Assembly: GCA_022539475.1 (NCBI GenBank)
Contig: VCMS01000038.1
Span: 1 to 64,000 of the forward strand
Source: Gracilaria domingensis
Lineage: Eukaryota > Rhodophyta > Florideophyceae > Gracilariales > Gracilariaceae
Direction of reading: 5' to 3'
Length of the DNA: 64,000 nt
Shown here: positions 21,754-33,864 of the stretch, in pieces
Layout of the letters: each line of letters starts with the position of its first letter
Numbering within the stretch: position 1 is the first letter of the stretch
Notes under the pieces: generated by a model
What the model saw: the letters and a program-made list of their open reading frames with translations, nothing else
The model's database searches: none
Told to the model about the DNA's origin: nothing
Made by a program: the position numbers and the translations under genes

Positions 21754-22371
21754 TTAATAAACACACACATCATCCAATCCGGAGTCCTGTGCCACACTCT
21801 CCACATCTCTGAATATCGAGGCGATAACGCCAGATTCAGGCAGCGGTGATGGTACAGAGCGCTGCGTAGTAGTAGACTCTTCTTCACTTCCTTCTGAATC
21901 ATCATCACCATCCTCACCCACATTTATAGTTACTGTATCAATAAATTCATCCAACATAGCAGCCCTGATTTCCCCATTATGTTCAATATCAATCCAAGCC
22001 TCCACTTCATCGTCGTACAAATCATCACATACTGTAGGAACTACAGCACCTCCGGCATGCGCCACGATCTTTGACTCATTAAACAAAGTGCAAATTTCCT
22101 CCACTTCTTTTCTCTGCTCAGCGTCTTGTAAACTAAGCTTTCCATGCTTCTGAACCAAATCCGTAAAGGTGTTCAGAAGAATTGCACAGGCAGCGAATTG
22201 CACCGGTGTGGCCGATGAGCAAAAATAAGATGCGAAGAAGGTGCTTTCAAGCGATTCTGGTATTTTCATGGAAATCAAGAGCCGCTTGGAAGATGCACCT
22301 GGTGCATTGGATTGAAGGAGGTTTCTTGTGTCAGAGATGTTGAGAGGTTGGAAGCTGTTGAGAGCTCGCAC
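21754..22371 (-). CDS. Hypothetical protein with acidic C-terminal region
   Basis: A 205-codon minus-strand frame begins at a GTG; the first internal ATG is about 35 codons in, and an in-frame TGA lies just upstream. The N-terminal two thirds are helical and hydrophobic-polar; residues about 150-167 are a run of Asp/Glu/Ser followed by Thr/Ser. The family is not recognised. The missing ATG suggests a 3' exon or the tail of a larger broken gene. It is kept at low confidence because length and composition are better than chance, but no homology is visible. Confidence 0.3.
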   Translation of the reverse strand: MRALNSFQPLNISDTRNLLQSNAPGASSKRLLISMKIPESLESTFFASYFCSSATPVQFAACAILLNTFTDLVQKHGKLSLQDAEQRKEVEEICTLFNESKIVAHAGGAVVPTVCDDLYDDEVEAWIDIEHNGEIRAAMLDEFIDTVTINVGEDGDDDSEGSEEESTTTQRSVPSPLPESGVIASIFRDVESVAQDSGLDDVCVY

Positions 22372-25300
22372 TTGTCAGGCATTATTTTGCGAATCTTTTT
22401 TCTCTTTTTTGAAAGGATTCCAACTTTCCGCGTCTTGCTTGATCAAGCAACACTTATGAGCTTATCGTGAGCGGTGCATATCGAGCAAGGACGGCTTCCT
22501 TCCCATTTCTCAAATATAGAATGTTCCCCATTCGATATTACCGGATTTGTCTGCAGGCTCTCAACCGTAGGTTATGCTCAAACATGTTTGGAACGACATG
22601 ATAACTGTTTTTAGCCGGCAGCTGCTTCTGTTATTAGTACACATTCGTATTTCATATCCACGCAATGAGTTTTTCACCGCATTGTCTTCAGTTATGACCT
22701 ATAGGGTTAGAGAAAGCAGTACTTCTATGTCTCAACGAGATTTGCTCTGTTCAATACATCCAGCGCCTGTGTTCAAACACATTTTGTCGGACTCAGTGTC
22801 CGCACAGCTTCAAATTGAATCCGCCGCATTTCGATGGCTTCGAAGAGCGTCTCGGAGCATTTCACAGAGTTTCCCTTTCTGAAAGTAACGGATCGAATTA
22901 GAAGCCTCTGGAAATTTCTGATTCACCGGAATTCTTCATTTTGGCGTTCTTCATGGTCTACTGAGAAGCGCTTCTCTTCGTTCAGATACCTCCCCCAAGT
23001 CTCGAAGCGAGTCGCAAAAGCCTCTCATCAGAATCTTCTACAATAAAATAACACAGTGCGCTATGGATTCTAATCTGTTTGAACTTCAAGCTCGTGAAAA
23101 TGGTGAAGTAATTCATACTTTCACGCTTTCTTTCGTTCAGAGTAAAGTTCTTGTATCAGGGCTCACGTGCACTGTGAGTTCTTTTTTCTTTACCATTATC
23201 CGTGCATGGAGCTGCATGCGACCTTCAAGCCAGCTTCGTAGAACTACAGCCTCAACCAAAAAGGATGATGGCCGAAGGTCAGTTGCGGGCAGTAATGTTG
23301 TTCGTGAAACGTTTTGAGCTACGGCGGCAATGGCCTGCTTCATAGATGGTTACGAATCGTATATTCAGGCTCACGTTCTGCAGCCATGCGTTGGTCACCT
23401 GATGCGGTGCGTGACAGGCGGCGAAGAAAGGAAAAGTTCGAAACGATGTCAAATTCCCCAGTAAAACTCATTGTCATTGAATCATCATGCGGCGGTAAAT
23501 GAAATTGATGCCTTGCAATAAAATGTAAGGGCACTTTCGAGGAAATTAATTTCTACAAAATATCACACTCAAGGAAATGTCAGTGAAACAAAAACTTATT
23601 TATTTTCCAATGACGTTGGTCATATTACCTTACTACACCATTCATCTTGTATGCAAGTCTACTGAAATCCCTTTCAGTTTTCCCTTAACAAGTTTTGCCT
23701 CGGAGTTTGATATGGTTGTTGAACAGCACGAAGAAACAATGCAGAGGTATATTGATGGGATGCTTTCTCGGAGAGAGAGCGTGAAAATGGCTCGGTTGCA
23801 AACGATTGTGTAGACCTGCCTCGCCTCAGCCTAGGTGAGCTGATCCGTGAGATTTCCGGGTATGTTTTCGAAGTCAGCGGCGTGGAGCTTTCGAAGCACG
23901 GATGGTCTGCCAAAACCATGGAGGCGGTCGACGGTATCGAGCAGGACTTCGAGTGCAACCACGAGCTTCTGGTAAGGACGCTGTGTGAATTCGATTTTCA
24001 CGCCTTCTCTTTTCTAACCTTCTTATTGAATTTGTCTGCTTCAACACCCTATTACTTGGGCCATCATGGGTCCATCTCTGCGTTCTTGTTCATGAATTAA
24101 TCCGAATATACTACTCTGGCTTTGTTTTCGTTCTGAAACATACAAATTAGATTTCAAGGTCGTCGATAAACATGTTCTTGTCACTTTCGTGTGACCCAAA
24201 GTTTGCATCTGAAGTCATAAAGCCCGCCTCGAGACCAAGAAAGTATCAACGCATTTCCCACTCCAATGCGGACTCCCCGTTTTCCAGAATGGACATATGC
24301 AATCCGTTCTATTGTGGAGTGGGCTGGGTACAATTCATTCATGGTTTGTGGCTGTCCGCGGTGATCACCTTAGATGCATAGCTGATATCGATGAGCGCAC
24401 AGAAATTCGAGAAACTGCTTCTAGAGTAGCTTCCAAGGTTTCAAGTCGCCTCATTGTCGACCAATCTTCATTTTATCTTGAAGCGAGACCTTAAGAAAGG
24501 CACTTCGTGCACAGTCGATCATAGCCCGTGCAATGGCCATTAGTGAAAGAACTCCGGACTAGCTCGGGAATTTCTTCCGAAACAGCCCTAGTACATTCAA
24601 ACTAAAACCCTTTATCATTATTTCCTCGACGGGGCTGCATGGATGGCGACAAAATTCATAGCATAACAGAAGTGGAAGATGCAATCGGCTCAAAAGATTT
24701 TCAAGATGGTGGCGCCATATGACAACCAGAAAGAGCGTGGCGAAACAAGAACCAACGTACAGGAATTGCAAAGCACTTGAAAGCTTGCAACCTCAATAGG
24801 TGCGGAAGTATCAACGTTTTAGAGGCAGAAATTGCTTAGTATCGAGCTTCTCTTAAGACGGAGGCGCAGGACGACAAAGAACGGAGATCAGAGCTGACAG
24901 ATTTGCTTCGATAGACGGAGCCATGGTTATCAGAGCTGGAGTCCAATCTGCGCTTTCACCTCACTGCAAATGAGCGTAATGACACTCACAATATGGTGAA
25001 ACCAGTAATACATGGTGAACGACCTGTCCGGGACCATGATGTGGGTAGAGCGAAAGAGATTCTATTGCGTTATTAGTTATTATTGTCCTCTAGGTAAGAA
25101 TACCATTGAATAAGCTTTAATTACTGTCCGTGTTGCAAAATCAGAGCGAAATTCGATTGATTTGTTGTCAGATTCTGAGTTTCGGATTCAATGAATGTGT
25201 GCGCGTGGGAAACACCGAAGTTTTCAATGAAGAGAAAGTCAGCGCAATGGGCGAGGCAGAGGATGAGAATGATTCCAAAGAGGTATCAGCTCTTCAGACG

Positions 25301-26059
25301 CAAGCTGATTGGCCGCTGAAAGAATTAATCATATTTCAAGGTATCGACCCTGAGTAGTCCCTCACTGACCGGAAACGTTCCTTGCATTCGGAGCGGCATG
25401 ACAGCAATTCTGATTTGAGTGAGCGGCTATCGTCGGCGAGAGTTTAGATGATGAGGAAACTATTCGACCTAGAGAAATTGAAGAAGCTTCTGATGTGTTT
25501 GAGGGGAAATTATTTGCTTAAGAGGCTGCTGCAGGAATGAGAGATTTTGAGCTCCCAAGGCATTAATAATGAGGTGTAAAGGGCTGATCAGACTAACTAC
25601 CTCAAGCGTCAGAATGTCTCATATGTTTCGATGCCTTCAGAGCCAAAGTCTGGAAAAATGCAAAGCACCAAAAATGATGTAGAGCACAACTCTTGCAAGA
25701 GCGTTGAACTTTCAGAGAAGAAAAGGCTGATCTAATGGTTGTAATGTCATCTGCTGTGGTGTCTGGGAAGGAGAAATAAGTGAACGAAAAGCAAACCGTG
25801 GTAGCATTAGGTAACTACGGTCTAAAGAACTTATAGTCGACAAAGATTCGATGCGAAAGTATTTGCTGTAAACAAAACTGTACCTCGAAGACCGCTTCAA
25901 AATCTTTAAGTGCCGATACAAAAGTTACAGCTGAGAGACTAACCGAGACTGAAGATCTATCCCGAAGTATTTGTGCCCCGGTTACAAATGAACAGCATTC
26001 TGCTGCCAAATCAGAAACGAGGCCATACACTTGTCTCCCTAAGAAACTCTTTAAACGTA
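22372..26059. other. Long stretch with no confirmed gene; may hold the decayed 5' part of the SWR1-like pseudogene
   Basis: Only short frames are present. On the + strand, 23820-23970 gives a plausible peptide (GELIREISGYVFEV) followed by GGTAAGG, which looks like a splice donor. 25130-25357 is an acidic frame. Both could be remnants of upstream exons of the helicase pseudogene at 26060, whose family has a long acidic N-terminus. No motif confirms this. Confidence 0.35.
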
Positions 26060-27520
26060 AACTGCAAGAATAAGAGATGAGAACTTTAAATTGGTTTATG
26101 ATGTTGTGGCGAAAAACCTCAACGGGATTCTAGCAGATGAAATGGTTCTTGGGAGGACCATCCAAACGATTGCTCTCCTGACGTGGGTTGCCGTCGAGAA
26201 GAAGATATGGGGACTTCATCTTATAGTTTTTTTGACATAAGTCATGGTCAGCTGGGAGGTAGAATTTAAGAAATGGGTTCCTGGCTTTAAGGTTTTGACC
26301 TACTTTGGGCGCGTAAAACAACGAAAGAAGAAACGGCGAGGATGGGCGAGACCCGATATTTGACACGTTCTTATAACTTCGTGCACGCTTGCTGTGTAGG
26401 ACTCTCTTATTCCGCGAAGGACTCTCCTGTTTCACGAAGGTGAAAGTAGGACTTTTTGACTTAGGACGAAGCTCACAACATCAAGGACTTCGAATCCTAA
26501 TGATAGTAGACCCTCTTGGCGTTTTCGCCTCGGCAAAAGCTGCTTCTGACGGCAATGCCCCTACAGAACTCTCTGACAGATCTGTGGTATCTTATGGATT
26601 TATTGATGCTGAAACTCTTTGAAAGCTATTCGTGATTCAAAAATACGTTTTGAAAGCCTTCTCTAAAAACGGAAAAAGAATCAAATAGCGGGCGATCAGA
26701 AACTGTTTCTACTCTTCATGGGGTGCTTCGACCTTCCTTTCTTTATCGACTGAAGGCGGATTTAGAGAAAGGTCTTCCTCCTAAAACGGAACATGTTATA
26801 TCTTGTCGTTTAAGTAAAAGACAACAGCAGCTATACGAAGAGTTCATGGTTCGAAATGATATTCAGGAAAGCTTGCAATCAGGAGATTTATTCCTAGTTA
26901 TGAACACTCAGATAGTGCTAGGAAATGTTTTTAATCAACCTCATCTCTTCGAAGGACGCCCAATTTTCTCGCCCTTTTCATGCGCAGCTATTTTAATCCA
27001 ATTCTTACTAATGTGGCTCGAGTCACGAGAGAAGACGTGAGATACAATGTAACAGTACGACTTTTAGGGTTAGAATTTCAGTAAAGGGAATCAAACTGCA
27101 CTGGAAGATGTTACGTTGACGAGATTGCGCGCATCTCGGCTTTGAAACAGATGCGAGGTGACCTGAAAGACGAGGCATCTGCTGAATCTCTTGGAAGTAA
27201 CTTGGATTTTGTACCTAGCGACCCAGCTAAACAAGATGCTCTTTCTCGAAAGGCTGCGTTTCGTAGAGCTGCCTCGCATCATCACGTTCTTATTGATGCC
27301 TCGAGAATACGTCAGCGTTCTTTACTTCAGGAAGATCTGAGAATCTGTTCACGATGAACACTTCGTCTCTGAGCCGATGGATTCAGTGGAACGCTGGTAC
27401 AGAGTCTCTTGTGGAAAAGCCAAGAGTATACATGGTTCAAGCTGTTGAGAGGTTGATTCGGAGGGCAGAACGTTTTGCTCATCATTTCGTATGCTATCTA
27501 AAACTTGCTATATCGACTAT
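26060..27520 (+). pseudogene. SWR1/SRCAP-type SNF2 helicase pseudogene
   Basis: Read over several frames, the + strand follows the SWR1-family ATPase core, which swaps H2A.Z into nucleosomes. Motif I region: [17 protein letters not shown] (about 26118-26168), where the family has DEMGLGKT. Then VEFKKWVPGFKVLTYFG (about 26257-26307). Motif II: DEAHNIKDFES (26465-26497). A later stretch has LRPSFLYRLKADLEKGLPPK (26726-26785), CRLSKRQQQLYEEFM and LFEGRPI. The end near 27440-27510 fits the family's IRRAERFAHHFVCY segment. Stops and shifts are frequent, and the P-loop lysine is changed to Arg. It is a dead host gene copy. Confidence 0.85.
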
Positions 27521-27529
27521 TGTTGAGCT

Positions 27530-27585
27530 TCGCTTTTACGGCAATATGATATGGTATATACCATAGCATATTGCCCTAAAAGCGA
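27530..27585. repeat. 56-bp near-perfect palindrome
   Basis: The arms start TCGCTTTTA and end TAAAAGCGA, with two mismatched pairs and no real loop. It lies directly after the helicase pseudogene. It may be a small inverted-repeat insertion. Confidence 0.7.
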
Positions 27586-28381
27586 ACATATGTTGCTTCA
27601 CATTCTTCAAATTACTGCTTTCTACGTACTTAACGGACCAGATCAAGTTGTTTAAAGATCCTTATTCAGACGTTGGTGTCCCGGCCAGTGGAATTCACCT
27701 TGAGCTTTTCATTCGCAAATCCAGAAAGCTCCGTAATACCTTTCAGAATCTGATCATTTCTCCAATCAATAAGGTCCTGAGTGTTACTCATGTCTTCCTT
27801 AAAAAGAATATCTTCTGTACAAACGCAGCTGGCAACATGCATTAAGCATGCAAAATAAGCCACGGAATTCATACAGGCTCTTTTCTTCGGGTTCACGGCA
27901 CAGAAAACTTCCTCTCCATATCTAAAGTAAGGACTTACAAAAGCTCTTGCAGAGATTATTGTGGCATATGCTCTTATTTCTTGATCCGTTTTTCAAGGAA
28001 ACCATAATAATCTTCTTTAGTTCTCCAGTATCTCGGATTTGCATCTTTTCTTTCATGTTTCCTTCCTGAATAGTGGCAGCTGTACAGCAACAGCGGCGGC
28101 TTTGTTGGACGCTTGGGCGGTGGCGGCCTTATCTTGACTGTAACTTGCGGCAGAGGCTGATTCCTTTTCTGAAGCGGACTTAATTTCTTCCATATGCATT
28201 GGAGTCCCCGCTTCGTTTCCAAATGTAGCTCTTTCTGCCGCTGCCCTCACGCAAGTGCGCTCAAAGCGTTGCGTGCGTGCTTCCAGCGCCCCGCTAGTTT
28301 TGCTTCGGCGCGTGCGTCGACGCTCTTTTACTCACCTTGCTTGAGAGTGAATAAAGCGCTTGCCAAAATAGACACACACCC
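27586..28381. other. Stretch without a supported gene
   Basis: Short frames on both strands lack recognisable motifs. A minus-strand frame at 28053-28250 is Ala-rich and may be low complexity. Nothing further is seen. Confidence 0.4.
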
Positions 28382-29050
28382 ATGAAAGCCATAACACTCG
28401 CCGTGCTTGCTTTTGACCAACAGCGCCTCATTACCATGACCGGCGAGTGCATCATCGGCGGCAGTCCGGATGTCCGTGTCCATCTCCCCTGCGTGCTCGC
28501 AAACATGCTCCAAGACCGGTTGCTACACTATCTCTGCGAGGTTACCTTTATCGTGCAGGACGAGAACTTCCCCGTGAACCGCGCCATACTGCCCGCCGTG
28601 TACACCCTCTTCAGAGCCATGGTCACCAACTTCATAAATGAACACCACTCGTTCGACGTCGAGCTGCGCGGGCTAGAAAACCCCTGTGGCGCGTGGCCAT
28701 GCTTTACATCTACCACGCGCAGCTGGATTCGACAAACCTACCGCGCTGCCGCTGCTGGTCAAACCGCTTATTATGTGAACCAGATGGAACGGCTCGAGTG
28801 CTTCGTGGAGAACGGTTTGATGTCGCATGTGTGCATGCGAAATTTCTTCTCGCTGCTGCTGCCAGTCACTGTGAAGCTGGCGAGGGAGAAGGCAATCGCG
28901 ATCAACCCAGACGGCAAGCCGTATGGGACCATTATTGACGTCTTGGAGAGAGCCATGAGCTCCCATAGACTCCCCGAGATCTTCGCCGCTGAGGGCGATC
29001 CACTCAAAGCCCTGTACGAGGACGTCCTAGAGATGAAGTCCAAGTGCTAA
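28382..29050 (+). pseudogene. BTB/POZ-domain protein, frameshifted
   Basis: The 222-codon frame begins at ATG 28382. Residues about 45-90 match a BTB fold: CEVTFIVQDENFPVNRAIL, then FRAMVTNF. The expected next strand-helix appears in another frame (AMLYIYHAQLDSTNLP, about 28697-28744). The first frame then resumes correctly with AYYVNQMERLECFVENGL. Two compensating shifts of about one base therefore enclose 28670-28770. BTB domains mediate dimerisation, often as cullin-3 adaptors. The C-terminal half is helical, as in many BTB proteins. The frame may still be translated, but with a scrambled segment in the core fold. Confidence 0.75.
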
Positions 29051-29059
29051 CGGAAGGTG

Positions 29060-29800
29060 CACCCTGCGTTTCTAGTGGGCGACCCGTCAGATGTGCAGCA
29101 GCAGACGCAGATGTCCAAGGACATCCTTCAACCTGGGGAGAGGCAGGATCGACGCTTCAGAACACCCTTTCACTTACAGCGCCGGCCAGCACGATGCGCA
29201 CATCACTCTGCGCTACAGCACGCAGCTTCAGTTTGAAGCCCTCATGGGTACCATCTACGAGACAGGGCACGGAATGTAAGAGCACGGGCCCAGCGGAAAG
29301 CACGCTGAGCTCCATGGGAGCGAGCCGCTGATCATGGGCATGCACGAGTCTCAGAACATTTTTGGGAGCGCATGGTTGGGCAGAACGTCAGCTTCTGGCA
29401 TCCCATGCCGCCGCAGATCCACGAACGACTGCCGCATACGAAGAAGGTATCGGTTGAGAATCTGCTCTTCGTGATGAATCAGGTGAATTAGCGCTCTACT
29501 TTTGTCTACGCGGTGAGCTTAAGTACCCGTTTCATGTCCTGCTTCGCTTTTATCTAGAGCGGAAGTTTCAGAACGGCTTACTGGACGTCCAGGACTTGCG
29601 GCAGGCATGGAACAGGGGCATGAAGAAGCATCTGGGCGTGGAGGTACTGGACGGCATGCAGGGCTGCTCGCACGACATTCATTGGCCCAGTTGCGCGTTT
29701 GGCTACTTCCCGTCGTACATGCTGGGCGCCATGATGGCAGCACAGATGTTTCGAAACTTGACGCTGGATGTGGAAATTGCATTTTGGAGTGACGTGTTTG
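29060..29800 (+). pseudogene. M32 (carboxypeptidase Taq family) metallopeptidase pseudogene
   Basis: Pieces in several frames match the C-terminal half of the family. In order: a substrate-binding segment near HDAHITLRYS (about 29190); GTIYETGHGM (about 29247-29276), where the family has the zinc motif HETGH; GMHESQN (about 29338-29358); ERMVGQN (about 29368); and DIHWPSCAFGYFPSYMLGAM (about 29676-29735). The first zinc ligand His is Tyr here, and a TAA follows at 29277-29279. The N-terminal half is absent, replaced by the BTB pseudogene. It is catalytically dead on both counts. Confidence 0.85.
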
Positions 29801-31354
29801 GCGGATTTAGAGAGTAGCTTTGCACTGAGATACACGAGGTTGGCAGTCTGCACTAATGGCTGGCATTAGTGGCAGCAGTACTACGTCGCTGCGATGGAGG
29901 CCACGTGCTACCACGGCATGGAGGACAAATTTGAAGCGCAATCGCTGCCGCCCATCTTCCTGCAGCCTCCGTATCAGCTGCCCACGCGCGACGTGTCCAA
30001 CGCCGCCTTCATGGCCAAGAGTGAGATATTTGTGTTTGAGTCCATCTTGTGGTGGATACAGGCAGACGAGAAGCAGTGGAATGAACACCTGGAACAGCTT
30101 CTCCAACAGCTTCGGCAGCACAAGCGTTTGCACGCTAGAGACGAGTCACGGAAGGAAACAACACTGTACAAAAGAGAACGATCGAAATGGGTAAAGTTCT
30201 GAGAAAGGTGAGAGAACCTGATCCATAGTTGATATTGAAAGCTGATGTGGACATTTTATGAGATCTGGATTTTGGAACTGTGTCGAAACTGTTTCTCATC
30301 AAGAGAAGTTCAAAGAAGATTGTACTGAATGTGGTAGTGATAGGGACATTAACGAGTCTCGAACCATAGCTTTGAACCTCCTTGTGAAAGAAGAAGAACG
30401 AGAAGGAATGACTCTGCAGGTTGCAGAGAAAGAGAAGATGGAGCTGGACGCTGGAGTCAAAGACACAACAACTTCAAAAGAAGGAAGTTTGTCAAAAAGA
30501 ACTCATGTACGTCCGAAAGATTTAGTAGATCGTAACAAGCTAGATACATTAGCAGCCATTTAAAGATATGCAATTCATGTTGTCGAACGTTTCAAAAGCT
30601 CCAAGTATTTCACCCAGGTGGACTGCTCCGTGGCTACAGTGGACGTTATTTCGATTCATGAAAGAGAATTGGTGTTGGAAGGCTTTCCGTATAGGAAAGA
30701 AGAAAGGAATTCTGACACCGATCGCAGCAGTGAGGATGATACAGAGACTGCGCTTTATGAGATTTATTTTCCAGACGAACGGCAAACAAGCTATTTAGAA
30801 GTTCTGACGGAAGCTGACATGGACATTAAGCTGTACATGCCGCTACGCGACGGTGGTCAGGAAGAACTCAAGTTTTCGGCGGTGGTACCCGGCACCGCAG
30901 CGGCAGGGTTGGAATGTACGGAATATGTGCCCTTCTCTTCCAATGCGTACAACAGGATGACTTAGACGATGCACGCAACGAAAATGCAGGAAGGGAAAGG
31001 TTTGGAAACCCTGCCGGAGCGGAAGGCGCTAGGTGTAACGTATGTGTGGACTAAACTAAAACGGATTATCTCCGATACACTTAGGACCGTCATTGTCGCC
31101 TCTACCACCTTAGTGCAACACAGATTTGTAATTTTTCTACAATTGCACATGTTTATCTTCCAAAACCTCGATCACACCCTCATCAGTGAGCTAACGAGCT
31201 CTCTTGAGCGATTCATAGACTTTAACAAGCATTATCGCAATCCTAATTCGATTCAAATTGTCCTGCTCTGCGAAGGACTTCTTCGATTCTTTCTCTTTTT
31301 CAAAATGCGTCCGCAAAACTGCCGTTTGCTCTTCCTATATCTTTTTTGGCCTAC
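29801..31354. other. Stretch with unassigned short reading frames
   Basis: Three + strand frames are longer than chance alone suggests but are not recognised. 29894-30202 is 102 codons with a Gln-rich helix. 30258-30563 is 101 codons, highly charged. 30618-30965 is 115 codons, acidic in the first half. They may be exons or parts of one decayed protein. Confidence 0.3.
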
Positions 31355-31690
31355 TTACTTCCCTGGATATTTCACCAAGTTCTTTATAGCTTCCAATCTT
31401 TTTTCCACTCGATAAAGTCTTTTGAACACTTTTAAACTTCTTTTAACTCGAGTTGTACTCCGCAGAGTACTCTGCGCACCGCCAAAAATACGCTCCTCTA
31501 CATCGCTTCCTTTCTCTTTAATATGCTTCGAGGCCTTATTCAGCAAATCATTAGATTCATTCCTGGTTCTAAGTCTAGAAACAATAAAGAAACCATATGC
31601 CCGTTTTGTCTTGGCACTTAAAGCCTCACTGGGAATCTTTCTAAGACCTTTAAGATGTTCGAAGGGCCTTTTTGACCAGACACAGACCAA
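31355..31690 (-). other. Unassigned minus-strand frame rich in charged residues
   Basis: 111 codons, rich in Lys/Arg/Glu, predicted helical, no family recognised and no certain ATG start. It could be part of a decayed gene. Confidence 0.25.
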
Positions 31691-31729
31691 TTCACTCTAT
31701 CTCTCGTGACCACAGCTCTTTCAGAGAGG

Positions 31730-32149
31730 TGAATTGATGCCCGGATGATATCCACCAGATAAGCTATAGTAGAATCACGAAACCTGAAGACGTCCATTTG
31801 ATCTCCTTAAGATGTCCAGATGATATACATAAATGATGCCCATATGATGCATAAAGTATATCCAAATGATAACCACCGGATACGTACATGATGTACGAAG
31901 CGATGTTCATTGGATTTTGTGATTTCCGAATGATGCACCCTGGATTTCCGGATATCCATTGGACATAGCTTCGTGCATCATACGAATATCTTTGGAATAG
32001 CTTTTGTATATCCAAACTACATGTAAAGGGCATCAATTAGACGCATTCAACGGAGTACCACGGCATATAATTTGGGTAACCTGGATGCGCAGAAGATATC
32101 CGACTGATATCCTATAGATGTCCCAAATTTTCATGCGATGGACATCCAT
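31730..32149. repeat. Degenerate short tandem repeats beside the copia insertion
   Basis: Many variants of a core close to GATATCCA..TGAT recur with irregular spacing of about 14-20 bp. The stretch also holds the near-palindrome CGTACATGATGTACG (about 31884). It ends at the copia target site. It looks like an old minisatellite. Confidence 0.5.
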
Positions 32150-32593
32150 TGTAGAACGTTCAAGGTTTGCCCTTAGGATGGATCCTGAGAATACTGTGTC
32201 AGTTGTTGATGATGCTCTCGTGAGCATGGTTGATTGAATATATTTTGATTGTTTTATTAGACATGAATTGTTACAGCCTCCTGCAACGGGCTACTATTAG
32301 ATTGGTACTGGTTTTGGCAGGTTTTCGAGTACAACCAAGGGAGATATATCACGGTATGCGACTGTGCGTGCTTCGGATGAAGAAGAACGGTCATCATCTA
32401 AAAACAAAAACTTTACCGATACTATTTTATTCTGTCATTCTTGACATCTACATCAGCCAGCCTCCTCCCGGGACCGTTCCTGATTCGCAAGCAGCCTACG
32501 AAAGGCCGCCACTGCGATATCTCCGCATCCGTAGCACAGTCCTACTCGGACCGGTCGCCGGTTGTGTAGATCTTCAACGGTGTGTTGTGAACA
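32150..32593 (+). repeat. Copia 5' LTR
   Basis: It starts TG and ends CA, as LTRs do, and matches 37644-38087 over its whole length. It should carry the element promoter. No standard initiator-Met primer-binding site is visible directly after it (GTTGTAACTGTTCAGG), so the primer tRNA is unknown. Confidence 0.95.
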
Positions 32594-32637
32594 GTTGTAA
32601 CTGTTCAGGTCGAACGCACTTATAACACACACCAATC

Positions 32638-33861
32638 ATGTCATCACGGCAAGGAACTGGCATGTCTGAGCCCTCAAGTTCTGCACCAGAACATGAATTG
32701 GAACCAAAAGCTCCAACTGCTCCTACCACTACATTTGTTTTTTCCGAAGAGCTTTACAATCAAATTGAAGACCCTGACCCACCTCCCGACGGTTGTTCCG
32801 AAGAAGCTAAAGCTCAGTACAAAGTTGAAGTGGAGGAAAATTCAAGAGAAATGCTAACCGCTTTCAAGGAGACGGAACTATATGGCGAAGCCCTTTGGTT
32901 AGAATTTACTACAACGTTCAGAGTGGGGACAATCGCATACATGCTGAAGACTACCACCCTACGCTGGATTGAGTTTCTCATTGGACGTGGTGTCTTTGTA
33001 AAGCGTCAACAGGGGTATCCCAGAGCAAGAGCACTTGTAAAATGTCTCACGCAACTGAAGTTTATTGCTACAGACGCTTCGCCCAATGTTGTCGCCTGCA
33101 CTGCTCGTGACAATGGTAACACTGAAGCACAACAGAAACCGCGTGAAGTAGAACCCGTTTCAGTTCAACAGCAGGACAAACCACCATGGCAAATGGAAAA
33201 CAACCAGAGTTCTCCGGACTTAGGACGACAGCCCCCACAACAAGCAACAGCTCTAGTTGGAACCTTCCCACCCGTGCAGCATCCCAGCGCACAGAGGTCC
33301 CGCACAAGAGTTGTAGATGTGCTGCCTAACATTGTCACACATTCCGCCAAAAACCAGCAATTAGGAGAAAGCGAACCGAACACCGAATACCATTCTCTCG
33401 GTTTGAACGGAATTATGAAAGCGTTACATGGTCATGATCGCTATGGTGGAGGCTTTGACGAAGATTTACGTGGATGTCTGGAATTCTACGACACAATGGC
33501 TCGTGTCTGCCAGTTGGCAGACCAAGAAAAGGTTTCTGCCATGCCTATGATGCTATGTGAAGATACACTTTCCTTCTACCTAGATACCTATCGTGTCAGT
33601 ATGACTTACGAGGACATGTTACAGAAGCTCATTGATAACTACATCAGTGAAGAGCAACGAAACAGAACTCTAGTCCTGTGGCAATCCCTGCGACTCTCTC
33701 AGTTTATGCGAGAGAACCCAGAGAAAAGTGAATTGGACGTCTTTCGTTCCTTTTGTCACCGATTATCACAGCTTCAGAAGCAACTTGATCCCGCGTATAG
33801 GACAGACAACTTTCTTCGAGATCAGATGATTGTGGCAGTAGACACCAATCAGATTACTTAG
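32638..33861 (+). pseudogene. gag: Copia gag
   Basis: 407 codons from ATG 32638 to TAG 33859-33861; the same frame goes on after the stop, so the TAG interrupts a gag-pol polyprotein. The first 70 residues are Pro/Glu-rich. Residues about 250-400 have the capsid-like pattern of copia Gag (YHSLGLNGIMKALHGHDRYG, then a helical region). Gag would form the particle that packages element RNA. The stop lies before the zinc knuckle, so Gag from this copy would lack its nucleic-acid-binding end. Confidence 0.75.
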
Positions 33862-33864
33862 TCC

